From: Cymbomonas tetramitiformis
Taxonomy: Eukaryota; Chlorophyta; Pyramimonadophyceae; Pyramimonadales; Pyramimonadaceae
Direction: 5' to 3'
Length of the DNA stretch: 64,000 nucleotides
NCBI GenBank assembly: GCA_001247695.2
Contig: LGRX02028911.1
Span: 36,398-100,397, forward strand
The position numbers and the translations under genes are program-made. This document shows, one piece after another, positions 11,281-21,386 of the stretch. The notes below the pieces were generated by a model. That model was not told the DNA's origin. It made no database searches and saw only the letters and a list, made by a program, of their open reading frames with translations. Numbering within the stretch: position 1 is the first letter of the stretch; every line of letters starts with the position of its first letter.

Positions 11281-11835
11281 TTCCTGTAAAGTTGGGGATG
11301 CCTCTCGTGATTTCACAGGTCGTTGATCACGTCTATGCCGAGAAGGTTTCAACAATGCATCGTCTTGTCATTGATCTGCTGGAAACGAAATCCGAGCACA
11401 ATGCTACCCAATCCATGTTTGATCAAATCTTCAATCTCATGCGGCAAACGGTGATTGGCAACGTTGACATCATCGGCAATTAGAGACGAAATGGTTTCCC
11501 GACCTCCTTCAAACAAGCTTTGTCTATGTGGAAGGATTTTGCCCTGCCGTACCATACCGCCGACGTTTGCAGGAATGAATGCATGATCTTCACTCCGGGC
11601 CGGCATGACGACCTTACCCAGTGCCTCCATTGCCACAAACTTCGGTGTCACCCCAGCTCTCGACGTAACGGACGGCTTATTCCGGGAAAGCCGTACAAGG
11701 TATTTAGGTTTTGGCGCTTGGACGAACTCCTGCCGATGCTATATTTGATACCAGAGATGGCCGAGCTCTTGGTATCATGGAAGATAACTACACCCGCGGA
11801 GAACGACGATCTGCCGGTTGTGACTACGTTTCATC

Positions 11836-12068
11836 GTAAGTGTATCCCTCCCACATGCTCACCCTATGCCCACCCTATAACATCCCTATGATCACCCTAT
11901 GTCCACGCTATAACATCCCTATGATCACCCTATGTCCACCCTATGCTCACCCTATGCCCAATTCACAATTGCCTTGCATCCTATGTTGACCCTATGCCCA
12001 CCCTATAGCCGCCCTATGTCCACCCTGTGCCCACCCTATGCTCACCCTTTGGAAAGTATGTGTTGCAG
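11836..12068 (+). other. putative intron 2 of the Tnp2 gene, made of element repeats
   Basis: Begins with a consensus donor GTAAGT and ends TGTGTTGCAG; the middle is a run of CACCCTATGCCCACCCTATG-type direct repeats. The codon phase is off by one with these sites, so either a nearby donor (11840) is used or the gene is decayed. Confidence 0.5.
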
Positions 12069-12465
12069 GTACGGCGAGCTTCTGAAAATTTATAGCATCC
12101 CGATTGGCAGGAAACAATTTGTTTTCCTCAAAGTAAGATGGTTTCCATTGAAGGCAGCATTTCAAGATACCGTGGCGAACAATATGATGTTGAGGTCGGA
12201 CTTGCCATGGGACCTTTCCGAGGTTTTCATCCAAGCATTTGAGATTGAGTGCTTGGTGTGCATTGTACCCATTCCATGGAACTTTGACCGGTTCATCACG
12301 ACCAAGAGAATTCCAGCTGGACGACCCGATGCAAATAGGTTGGTATATTATCTCGGCGAGCACAAACTCGGTTTCAATGATCCACCATGGAGATATGATA
12401 AAGACAAGATGATGCTCATACTAGATAGGCATGTAGATTTTGTGGGCGACTTACATGACGAATAA

Positions 12466-13584
12466 CTTGTTCATTTCATAGATGGAATTATTCTGTATAT
12501 TAATATGTATATATGTAGTAAAAGCCCTATGGAAAGCCTGGATATATCATGAATCATCACCCTATGCTCACCCTATGAAACCTGAATGGTTATACCTATG
12601 GAAACCCTTTCACAGGTACGGTATCCCTTGGGAAACATGTTTCCATACGGATGATATACCTACGGAAGACCTTTCCACTGGGTGGCTCACCCCTGGGAAA
12701 GCTCATTCCATAGGCTGGCTATACCTATGGAACTCGGTTCCATACGTACGGTATACGTGTGGAAACGTATTCCATATGGATACTATAGGTATCGACTTTG
12801 CCACCTGTATCAGGAGTATACCTACGGCATGCTCACCCTGTGTTATCCCTATAGCTAACCCTATGGAAACCCCTATGGAATTACGTCTTTATTGACCGAG
12901 AATACGCAGAATGAATTGTATATTTCCATAGGTATACTATCCCTATGGGGGCCCTATGGAAAGCCCTATGGAATTACGTTGATATTCCCGAGAATACGCA
13001 GAGTGAATTATACGTTTCCATAGGCCTACCATACCTATGGCATCCCTATGGAAGGCCCTATGGAATTACGACTTTATTCCCGAGAATACGCAGGGCGAAT
13101 TGTACATTTCCATAGGTGTACTATCGCTATGCCCGCCCTATGGAAAACCTTGTGGAAAACTCATAGTATACGCTAAGTTTCCATAGGTGCGCTATCCGTA
13201 CGCCCGCCCTACGCCCGCCCTTGGACATGCCTATGGAAAGCGTATGGGAAAGTTATATTTTCCATAGGGCTTTCCATCGGCCCCCTATGCCTATAGCCGC
13301 CCTATGGAAGGGTTTACATTTTCCATAGGGTTTTCCATAGTCCTGGTTATGCCTATAGTCGTCCTATGGAAATGTTTACTTTTCCATAGGGTGATTATAC
13401 GGCCTTCCATGCCTATGGAACGTCCTTTTCCATAGGCATACAGCCCTATAGAAACCCTATGGAAACTCCAAAAGGGGGTATCCCTATGGAAATACCCTAT
13501 GGAAAACTTTCCAAGCCTTTGGAAAATATTTCCGGATTTTCCCGAGCGTTCCCAAGGGCGGGCATAGGGAGGGCACAGGGATGA
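12466..13584. repeat. right subterminal repeat region (TTTCCATAGG / CCTATGGAAA)
   Basis: Mirror of the left region. From 12880 to 13110 there are also three longer near-repeats of about 70-75 bp containing CGAGAATACGCAGA and GAATTGTA(T/C)ATTTCCATAGG. No coding signal. Confidence 0.85.
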
Positions 13585-13627
13585 CATGCCTATGGAAAGC
13601 TTTCCCAAGGGTTGCAGATCTGTAGGG

Positions 13628-15708
13628 TCCTCTCTGTTTCGGAGGGTCCGCAGGTCCCGGCGAGCCCGACGTTGGCTCAAAAGGACTCCCTGTACCAGTG
13701 CCATTGCCGTGTCCTTGGACCGACTGGGGTCCGGTGACCCCGGCGAACAGCCGGTGATGACGACCTCTTCCCTGCCCTTGGTGAACCGGACCGAACCCCA
13801 GTTCTTATAATCCAGCGTAACCGGGGAAAGGTTCGCCAGCCAAGGACCCCCCAGGATGACATCCACCTTGAGGTCGAGTGGCATTACCCGAAGCTCAACC
13901 TGCTGGCCGTAAGACCCCTTCGACGTCTCAGCAAGGAGCTTGGGCCTGATGCAGGAATTAGCATCATATGTGGTGCCGTCAGCCACTCGAACCCGCATGG
14001 CTTGCTCGTGGCGCACCGGCTTGACGCCGGAGAGCCTCTGCAGTGTACTCTTTGCGATGATATTGGTGGATGCTCCCGAATCCACTAACACCTTGACTCT
14101 GACGCCCGCAATCCAGGCCCAAAACAGCAACAACGTCGGTGTGCGACTGTGCCTGTCGAAACTCCTCGGGCGCGCTCCCATCGAGGACACCGCTGCCAGG
14201 GACTCACACCAGCTCGGACTGATATCGCCGTCCTGCATTATGCAGTCCAGGCGGGTGACTGACGTTTCTGCGTCGGAGTCACAGTCCGGGAGGCAGTAAG
14301 TACACGCGTCCGCTAGCAGGCCGATGGCGACTGCTTTCTGAACTGCGCTGCGCTCTGGGAAGTCTGGGGGGGACACCGCGACTTGGACTGACGCTGCAGC
14401 CAGTTTAGCCGCTATGTGCTTTCTGACTTGCTCGTCCCGGTGCATCAGCTCATTGTCTTGCTGAAGTTCCCTATTCTCCCTTTCCAACTCCTCCTTTACG
14501 AAGGCGTGGAAGTCCGCATGGCGTTCTGTTGAGGTAGAAGCCGGGTCCCTACCCTCCAACTCGTACCTGCGCTGCAATCGAGAGGTTCGAAGCGCCTTGT
14601 CTTCAGGAGTCAGCCATGGTCTGCGTTTCGGGCCCAAAGCCTGGCGAGCCCTGCTTCGGGTCAACCACGGCCGACTGGGCTTTGAAGTTCTCTCTGGTGG
14701 TGAGAGTTCTTCTCCCTCGGCAGGCTTGGGTTTGGCAACGCGAACAAACCGTCCGAACTCCTGATCCAAGATGGCTTTGCGTCGGCGATTGAACTCGCGC
14801 ACCCTGACGAGCCGCTTCAAGCGCTTATCTAACTCTTCTCGATTCAACTGGGGCTTACTAGTCGTGGGTCCAAGCTTCTGGCTCATCCGCCTTTGCCCTG
14901 CCCTCCAAAGCGCAAGGGACTTGACCGGCCGGACCTCCGACTCTTCCAGCTTTAGATACCTTTCTAGCGCCCTGATGGCGGAACGCAGGCGAGCACTTGG
15001 CTGCTGGGCCTGAAAGGCTTTCCTAACTCTGGGGGGTAAACGCTGAGCTCTGAACTTCCAGTGCCCGCGAACTCTCGCAACATCCGACCCCTGGTTCTCC
15101 AGGTGCTGTTGGTAGACTGCCCGTGGCTCAACTGTGTGGCTCGACCGGTTTTTACCCCGGGTGTCCGCACCGGTGATCCAACAGAGCAGCTCCCACGGCT
15201 CCTCGGGACGCGGAACTGAGGCGGTTGCTGGGGTTCTGGCGGACTTCCAGAAGTTTGCCTGCTCTCTTTGGACGCGCTGCTCGACCTGTTCCCGCTCAGG
15301 AGGCTCTGGGCTTTCCGTGCGGGTGGCGGCTAGCATGTCTAAACCTTCCTGCTCATACCTCTCGACTCGACTCTGGCTCTTGAGGTGGCGCCTGGCGCTG
15401 CCACTAAGGTGTCTCCCACACCTTCTCCACCTATCATGCAGCACCTGCATCGCTGTGGACGCCGGCGCGGGGCCCTTTTGTCCCCCTGACCCCGCAGTGA
15501 CGGGGCCCGCGCCCTTTACTGCGGGGAGGACGCCCCGGGCTGGGGAGCGTCCTCCTGGACAAAATCCAAACCGATGGCAGCCAAAGCTTCCTCCACCGAC
15601 TCGTCCCCTATCAACGCCAGGGTGTCCTCCAGGAGGCACTTGGCCCACTCCTTCGGGCGCTGGCTCGCCTGCGGACAGTCGCGGGCATAATGGTCCATGC
15701 TCTTGCAC
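13628..15708 (-). pseudogene. element A pol N-terminal part with aspartic protease
   Basis: Minus-strand frame, interrupted at its distal end by the CACTA element (the annotated open frame runs into the CACTA repeats to 13291). It overlaps the end of gag in another frame by about 190 nt, so a frameshift would be needed to reach it. The first 470 residues are basic and coiled-coil-like (ELERENRELQQDN) without a motif I know. The retropepsin-like protease has VLVDSGASTNII at about 14095-14065 and VDVILGGPWL near 13860, typical of Ty3/gypsy proteases that process the polyprotein. After the protease the frame reaches the TCC duplication and resumes at 6928. Confidence 0.8.
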
Positions 15709-17504
15709 AGACGGCAGCCCTCGTACTCTGGGGAGCCGAGTCGTTGCCCTGTGGGTGTCGGAGCGCCAGCGGATGTCGCCATGGCTAGCAGCTCCTCCGT
15801 GACATCTACGTGGGCCAGCAGCTGGACCGAGCGGCTCGTCTTATCCTGGCTCTGCCGCAACTCCCGCTCAGCCTCTATGGCCCAAGTCAGGAGTTCGTGG
15901 CGGCCTTTACTGGCCGTCCGGCTCAGAGTCAGGACCGAAGCGCCTTTTCTCTCGGCTATAAGGAAGACCTTCCTCCTTATCTCCGGTATCAATCCCGTAA
16001 GGAATATCTCCAGCAGCTCCTCTTCCGGCACCGGAGAGGTGAGCTCGTGGGCAGCCAGCATGCTCACGATGTCGTGAGCAAGGTGCACCCCGTCCCAGAA
16101 CTCGCGGACCGTGCGAGTCTGTCTGTCCTGACTTTGACGCACGCGACGCAGGAACGGACCGATCGACGCCATTTCCCCCTTGTCGGGCATCACCAGCTGC
16201 GCCAAGGGAACCACTATGACGTCCAGGGTGAGGTTCTTACCTTCCCGAGCCTCTGTCAACACCGAAGAAAGCTCGCGGTACTCGGAGCTGAGTTTGCCGA
16301 AGCAGTGTCTGGCCACTTCTGACAGCAGGGAGTGGTCCGACAACACCTTCTCCTCACCAGGGTAGAAGTCTTCCAAATTTCTTTACGGCCCGCAAATGAT
16401 ATTTCCGCTGGCCCGCTTTCGGCCAAAACGGTCAAGGAAGAAAAATGCCCGCCGCAGGCGCGAAATTTTAAAATTAAGTATGGGGGTTTGATAAAAAGTG
16501 GCATAAAATGCCTATATTTTTGGCCGAAGTTTGGCCGGCTCATATTTTTGTGCGGCCCTGGGGCGAAAGCCCCTTCGGCCCGCTTTCGGCCCGGAGCGAG
16601 CTTCTGCGGCCCCGGGCCGGCCCGCCACGGTAAGACTTCTACCCTGCTCCTCACCCCCGCTCTCTAGTGGTCCCAGACGCGCCATCTCCATGGCGTAGCG
16701 CACCGGCTCCAGTTCCCGAACCTCCCTGACCTGCCGAACAAATCGGAGGAGCCGACCAAAGACGTGGGACGACCCCTCCACCTCTGTGTGGTATTTGTCC
16801 ACTGCCTTCTCCATGGCTCTGGTGGCCTCCTTGAGAGCGTGCTGCTCGTCCTTACGACTGTAATGGCTCCGGGGCTCCCTGTAACGAGAGGAAGACGAGA
16901 AGGTGAACTGGCTGTCGCCATCCCCGTCTTCGCCATCGCCGCCAGGGTCCTCGTCCGGACTCCCCGGGCCTCCCGGCCCTCCAGGGTCACCGCTCCCCGA
17001 GCCACCAGGACCACCATGACTGCTGGCACCGGGCATCTCCGAAAGCTCGTTTGGCTCCGAGTGCTCCAGTTGAGGGACCATCCCCCCCCCGTCTCCCGGT
17101 GTGTCTGCCGCCTTAGGAAGCGGAGGTGGCATCACAGCCGGAAAGTGGTCGAAAGCACCGGGCCACACGTCCGCGGCGCAAAACCCACACACCGGCAGGT
17201 ACACCTTTTTCATGAACGCCACCACACTTCTCTTAGCGCTTGCCTGACACGCCCACATACGCACCGGGCTCTCCTCGTGCCCGCACCCACAGCGAGCGCA
17301 GCTCTCTGCGACGGACGCCAAGGCCGTCGTGAGACTGTGAATCACCTGGGCCCCGAGGACCCTGTCCTCGTCCGAGAACTTTGCCTTCAGGCACTGCCTG
17401 ATCTGGTTGGTAGGGTGTAAGCACCCGGCGACCTGACCAAGGGCGCGATACCTCAAGGTACGGCTTACGCGGAGGCGATTTGAGACAAAAGTGTCAGAGC
17501 TCAA
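15516..17504 (-). CDS. element A Gag with candidate intron
   Basis: Nucleocapsid-type protein of the retrotransposon. Exon 1 (17504-16643) has a Cys-rich N part (SCARCGCGHEE, VCGFCAADVW), a Gly/Pro/Asp-rich linker and the start of a helical capsid-like region. Exon 2 (16369-15516) continues the helical region and ends with a CCHC zinc knuckle CRLCKSMDHYARDC followed by an acidic tail. The two frames are separated by a 273-nt segment (16642-16370) that begins GTAGAA and ends GGAAG on the coding strand; removing it keeps the frame exactly (split codon G/AC). This segment is a TIR element (see separate entry). The first ATG is at the beginning of the open frame and may not be the true start, because Gag may continue from ORF1 upstream. 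A GC-rich imperfect hairpin lies just upstream of the stop (about 15529-15555), close to the gag/pol overlap. Confidence 0.75.
16359..16645. mobile_element. introner-like TIR element 1 in gag A
   Basis: Ends are AGGGTAGAAGTCTTCC (16359-16374) and its near-exact inverse at 16629-16645. Flanks are TCTCCTCACC (16349-16358) and GCTCCTCACC (16646-16655), a 10-bp target duplication with one mismatch. The interior is GGCCGAA/CGGCCCG-rich with an AT-rich centre and is clearly related to the element at 36996-37262. On the gag (minus) strand, GT 3 nt inside one end and AG 11 nt before the other end form an intron of 273 nt. Element plus one duplication is therefore seen as a DNA insertion that became, or acts as, an intron. 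Confidence 0.8.
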
Positions 17505-18696
17505 AATCGCGAGATACAGGCGATTAAAGTTTAGGTTGTGGCTTAGGGCAGAATTGGGGTTGTGACGAATCCACGCGACACAACCATCCTATGGCCAAAT
17601 CCAATATCTCATGATCCCCTATCGCGACAGTGCCCTGAGACGACCCAAACTCGAGCATGGACACATGTTACAGTCCGATCAAAAGAATTGCGACGGCTGA
17701 AATTGGTCCAGAAAACAGCAAATATTAAATATGAGCTATCTGAAGCAAAATATTCCTACCGTATCCATCTTCCATCCCTACTATTGGCGAGTAGAGGTCT
17801 GAAATATCAGACGTCCGACATGTCTGTCGATGTGGCGCAATAAACTGCCGTTTTTTACTATTAGTCTAATGCTCTATAATTTGATCCATCTTGACCGTAA
17901 ACAAAAATTATTATAATGTTTGATTCAATCCTGTGTACAGTAATAAAGCGATCGCGGGTGGCGTACGCTGCATTTGGTATGGAATGGCATTTATACAAAG
18001 CTTTTGGGTCAAGTAAGATTGCGAGAGTGAGAAACGCTAACCTTCTTAACCTGGACAGCGCCCCGTAAGTTACTCTCCAGCGGCTGCTGTTTTCGGTATA
18101 CTCGCGTATACCAAACACAGCATAACTTTGCATATGAGTTCTAATACGTGTTAGAAACAACATATTTTTTGCGCGAGCAAGATCCGTGCAGTAATCAGGA
18201 TGCTGAACGGTTCTTGTGAGGGTAGGGGGGGGTAATGGGCGTGGGTCGAGCCAGCCATCTCGACTCACGCCCAGCAGAGACGCATACAGCACTGCACAAC
18301 ATGTCACATATATCACATACGCATATGCAACATATTTTGAGCAGCTCACAGTGCGCCGTTACCTCTAGCGGAAACGCGGATGGCAACCGCGTCCACATTT
18401 CCGCAAGGATTTATTCCATCCGCGCTCTCGCCTGCAAGCGAGTATGCGCATGGGATGAGGGGAGCGTTAGCAAAAATAGTATTTCGTATGCGTTATCTTT
18501 CCGGAATAAATTGCACAGAGTGAACAGTCAGCCACACATTTCGCAGTGGGCTGACGCATTCATTTGGGTAAAGCGGGCAGAATTTCAGGATTTTGAAACC
18601 TCCAAAGATGCGATATACGTTATCATCCTAGGCGAAACGGGTACCAACCCACTCAGTATGATTATGTGATAATATTTAATAGCAATAGTCCTAGAA
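17505..18696. other. no recognised gene between element A ORFs
   Basis: AT-richer than the flanking retrotransposon ORFs and without a supported frame. It separates ORF1 from gag and may be an inserted sequence or an intron; I see no convincing target duplication. A short inverted word (CGATTTGAG ... CTCAAAATCG) sits at 17477-17511. Confidence 0.4.
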
Positions 18697-21174
18697 TTAC
18701 GGGGCTGCCGAACGGGGCTGTCGAGCAGCGTCGTAAAACAGGCGCTGGGCTTCGATCCCCGAGTTGGCATACCCGACCACGTGTTTCCGGAGGGCGTCGC
18801 AGACCTGTATAGGAAGGGAAATAAAGTCCCATGAGTGCGGTGGAGACGCTGTCACGTCCGCGCGCGACTCCTCCGGAGGGCTTTGAACGTCCCGGTTCTC
18901 GACGTCACAGGTGACGACGGAAGTCGGCGCTACCAGCTCATGTCCCTCTCGGGAGATGGGCGTCTCCTGAACCGGACTCGACGCTGCCGCTGAGGGCCCC
19001 CGAGCGTCTGACTCCACGGGCCCTGGGGGCGAGGCCTGAACCAGGGCGAGCCTTTGGACTTGTGACTCTATGACCGCCTGCAGCCTCTCCTCCAGCTGGG
19101 CCTCAGCTGCCGCTCGCCGCTCCTCGGCGGCTACCTGCTGAGCGACGCTCTCGTCGACAGCCAACTGCCGGGCAGTCTCCCGGGCTTCTGCGGCCAGCCG
19201 GTCTGCAGCCCAGCGCTCTTCGACAGCGCGTCGCTCGGAGACCCTGCGTTCCTCGGCAGCGCGCTGATCGGAGATCCTGCGCTCCTCGGCAGCTCTTTGA
19301 CTCTCTTGGAGTTGCCGAGACAGCTGTTCCAGGCGAGCCTCGGCAGCTGCCTCCCGAGCTTGCGACTCCTTCTGCCAGGCTTCCTTCAGCTCTTGCAGGT
19401 CCTGACTGTTCCTGCTCGAAGTGGACTCCGGGGACGACGACGTGTTCCCTGAGGAAGTCGGACCGGGGTGCGGGGCCGATGGTGCTCGACTGGGCTTCCG
19501 GGTGCGAGGCACCGGGCGACTGGGGCCGCTCGGCTTAGGCGCCTGAGTCCTGGGCCTCGGACGTTCCGCGGGATGCTCTTCCTCCGATGAGGACGAGAGG
19601 GGAGCAAACCGGTTCGACCAGTTCCCACCGGGGGCTGCGGAACTCGGAGGTGCTGCACCTGACTTCCTAAGACCCCTGTGTGACTTCCGGGTGCGGCCGC
19701 TCATTCTGACGGCCGCGATGACCGCTCTCCTTACCTCCTGGAGGTCCGCCCCTTGGCGTACCAGCTCCCCTGGTCTGCCGGCGTTGATGGCAAAGACAGA
19801 GAATCTACACCTCCCAAGGGAGTTGTGAGGGTCCTCGCGCTTTTGTTGCATCAACACCCTGGACTCGGAGACTGACTGCTGGTGGATCTCCAGGCGATAA
19901 GTGCCGTCCTCGGAGAGCCCATAGTCCTTGAGCTGGAACCACATTAGCCCTGACAGCGGGTGGTCTTTCCCCAGGCGCTTTAGGCCTCGACGGATGTCCT
20001 GCCACATAGACTCCTGGTCGGAATCCGAGCAAGAGCTGACACCGGATGAGGTTCCCGCCTTCCTTACCGGACGGCGGGCACTCGTTCCCTGGGACGAGTC
20101 CGAGCTGACTGGGGTCGTCCTGGGGAGCCGGCGCCACTCGCGAAGACACCTCCTGCCCATCTGGGTCATCCGGTGTCTCCGGGCTCCAACCCACCAGGTG
20201 CTCCTCTCCTTGGCGAGCATCGTCTGCTGGTGCCATGCCATGAAGACAGCTCCAGCTTGACGTCTGCCTCTGCGCCACAGACCCTGTGTCTGGACGACAT
20301 GCTGGCGCCATGCTGCGAAAGAGGACTCGACCCGGCGCCGACTGCCTTTGTCAAACAGGCCTTGAAGTTGGGCGACCTGTTGGGTGACGTCATTCCACGC
20401 TTGGAATGCCAGGCGCTGGAGCTCGCGCTGATGCGCTGACTGGTCCGTCCTGGCCCTCCATGCGACCCACGCAAGCCGCGCTGTTGCGCGCTGACGAGAT
20501 GGCAGGGAGACTCTCGCACGTCGTTGCGCTGAATTCAGCGCCCAGGTGCTCCATTGACGGAGGGCCAATGCGAGCATGGATTGACGTCGCTCTCCTCGCC
20601 AAGCCGGATTGGGCTGGATGCGAGACTCGCGCCCCCGTGACTGGACGACGTCTAGCTGCTCTGGGCGCCGGACATCATCAGACTCCCCTTCTGCCGGGGG
20701 ACTCCAGTCACTGGCTCGGTAAACCTCAAAGCGCCCTGGGGCACTGATGAGATTCCCTTGCTCGCTCCCCACGAGGGAAGAGAGGGAGGATGCTGCCGGT
20801 CCCGACGTCGGTTCCTGACGGACGACCCTACTACTCGCACTCCTGCTGGACGCAGGGAGTGGGGAGAAGGGAGCTGCCGAGGGGTTCAACCCCTTAGCAG
20901 AGCGGTCCGAGTCCGACCCGGAGCCGGCGCCTGCCGCCGGCGGTGCCGGAGCCTCGGGCGACGCACGCTTCCGGCGCGCCGGCTGCCGTAGCGCCGAGCT
21001 CAATGCGAGCTCGGACACTGGCTCAGCTCCACTGACCCTCGCTGGTGAAGGGGCTTTTGGTGGCGAGGCCCTGGGGGGCCCACCAGACAACCCTGGAGGG
21101 GCTCTCAGGGGCGTGCGCGCCGGTGTAACCTCGAGGGCTTCACCGCCGTATTGGCGCGCAAGCGCACGCCGCAC
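18697..21174 (-). CDS. element A ORF1, coiled-coil protein of 825 residues
   Basis: Long GC-rich minus-strand frame upstream of gag in the same orientation. N-terminal 200 residues are Ala/Pro/Ser-rich and probably disordered; the middle (about 210-400) is Trp/Arg-rich with repeated AWRxW-like segments (AWRARTDQ, AWHQQT, EWRRLPR); residues about 590-710 form a highly charged coiled coil with repeated AEERR units; the tail is acidic then ends near SAAP. No enzyme motif. By position it is an N-terminal Gag-like or accessory protein of the retrotransposon. I do not recognise a named family. Composition is similar to the gag and pol pieces of A, which supports co-membership. Confidence 0.6.
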   Translation of the reverse strand: MRRALARQYGGEALEVTPARTPLRAPPGLSGGPPRASPPKAPSPARVSGAEPVSELALSSALRQPARRKRASPEAPAPPAAGAGSGSDSDRSAKGLNPSAAPFSPLPASSRSASSRVVRQEPTSGPAASSLSSLVGSEQGNLISAPGRFEVYRASDWSPPAEGESDDVRRPEQLDVVQSRGRESRIQPNPAWRGERRQSMLALALRQWSTWALNSAQRRARVSLPSRQRATARLAWVAWRARTDQSAHQRELQRLAFQAWNDVTQQVAQLQGLFDKGSRRRVESSFAAWRQHVVQTQGLWRRGRRQAGAVFMAWHQQTMLAKERSTWWVGARRHRMTQMGRRCLREWRRLPRTTPVSSDSSQGTSARRPVRKAGTSSGVSSCSDSDQESMWQDIRRGLKRLGKDHPLSGLMWFQLKDYGLSEDGTYRLEIHQQSVSESRVLMQQKREDPHNSLGRCRFSVFAINAGRPGELVRQGADLQEVRRAVIAAVRMSGRTRKSHRGLRKSGAAPPSSAAPGGNWSNRFAPLSSSSEEEHPAERPRPRTQAPKPSGPSRPVPRTRKPSRAPSAPHPGPTSSGNTSSSPESTSSRNSQDLQELKEAWQKESQAREAAAEARLEQLSRQLQESQRAAEERRISDQRAAEERRVSERRAVEERWAADRLAAEARETARQLAVDESVAQQVAAEERRAAAEAQLEERLQAVIESQVQRLALVQASPPGPVESDARGPSAAASSPVQETPISREGHELVAPTSVVTCDVENRDVQSPPEESRADVTASPPHSWDFISLPIQVCDALRKHVVGYANSGIEAQRLFYDAARQPRSAAP

Positions 21175-21386
21175 TCCCCCCCCCTCTCACGGGAGCGCCA
21201 ATCCCGGCTGTCTGACCCGCCCGCTGCGCCCCAGAACTCCCCAGAGCCTGGGCCGACCGACAGGCCCGCAGCGCGAGACCCCGACCGACCGGACCCCACG
21301 GCTGAGCCGGGGGCGGCGCCGGCCCGACCCCCCCCACGCCGGCCCGACCGACCGAGGCATTCCTCTTCATCTGAATACATGGGCAT

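Larger units (their letters stand above)
10522..12465 (+). pseudogene. Tnp2-type (CACTA) transposase, broken and internally deleted
   Basis: Pieces follow the order of plant-type Tnp2 proteins. 10522-10670: a transposase-associated zinc-like motif (PPCPCTVC ... YKRW) followed, after a 1-nt frame change, by HGESSSEDD and an acidic stretch (10685-10892). 11283-11835: the N-terminal part of the tnp2 domain, with DVCRNECMIFTPG, LTQCLHCHKLR and YKVFRFWRLDELLPMLY; an in-frame TAG lies at 11481-11483. 12070-12465: a DUF4216-like tail (YGELLKIYSIPI, FVFLKVRWFP, DANRLVYYLGE), stop at 12463. The catalytic DDE core expected between the last two is absent. Two intron-like gaps (10893-11280, GT...TTTTATTTTGCAG; 11836-12068, GTAAGT...GTTGCAG) are filled with the element's CCTATGG repeats. 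Frames do not join cleanly across them as placed, as expected for a decayed copy. Confidence 0.75.
6929..13627. mobile_element. CACTA (En/Spm-type) DNA transposon inserted in element A pol
   Basis: The ends are 43-bp inverted repeats beginning CCCTACAGATCTGCAACC (6929-6971 and 13585-13627). The flanks carry the direct 3-bp repeat TCC at 6926-6928 and 13628-13630, the duplication size expected for CACTA elements, and the terminal CCCTACA resembles the family's CACTA end. Removing the element plus one TCC joins the two pol pieces of element A in frame. Inside, 10.5-12.5 kb encodes pieces of a Tnp2-type transposase. Most of the rest is a dense mixture of CCTATGGAAA and TTTCCATAGG words, comparable in position to the subterminal TnpA-binding repeats of En/Spm. 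Size 6699 bp. Confidence 0.85.

Noticed and set aside
6934..13622. 8-bp CAGATCTG target duplication (hAT-like) for the 6.7-kb element
   Set aside because: CAGATCTG is itself palindromic and inside the 43-bp TIR; choosing it leaves a TAG in the restored pol frame, whereas the 3-bp TCC boundary restores the frame and fits the CACTA transposase.
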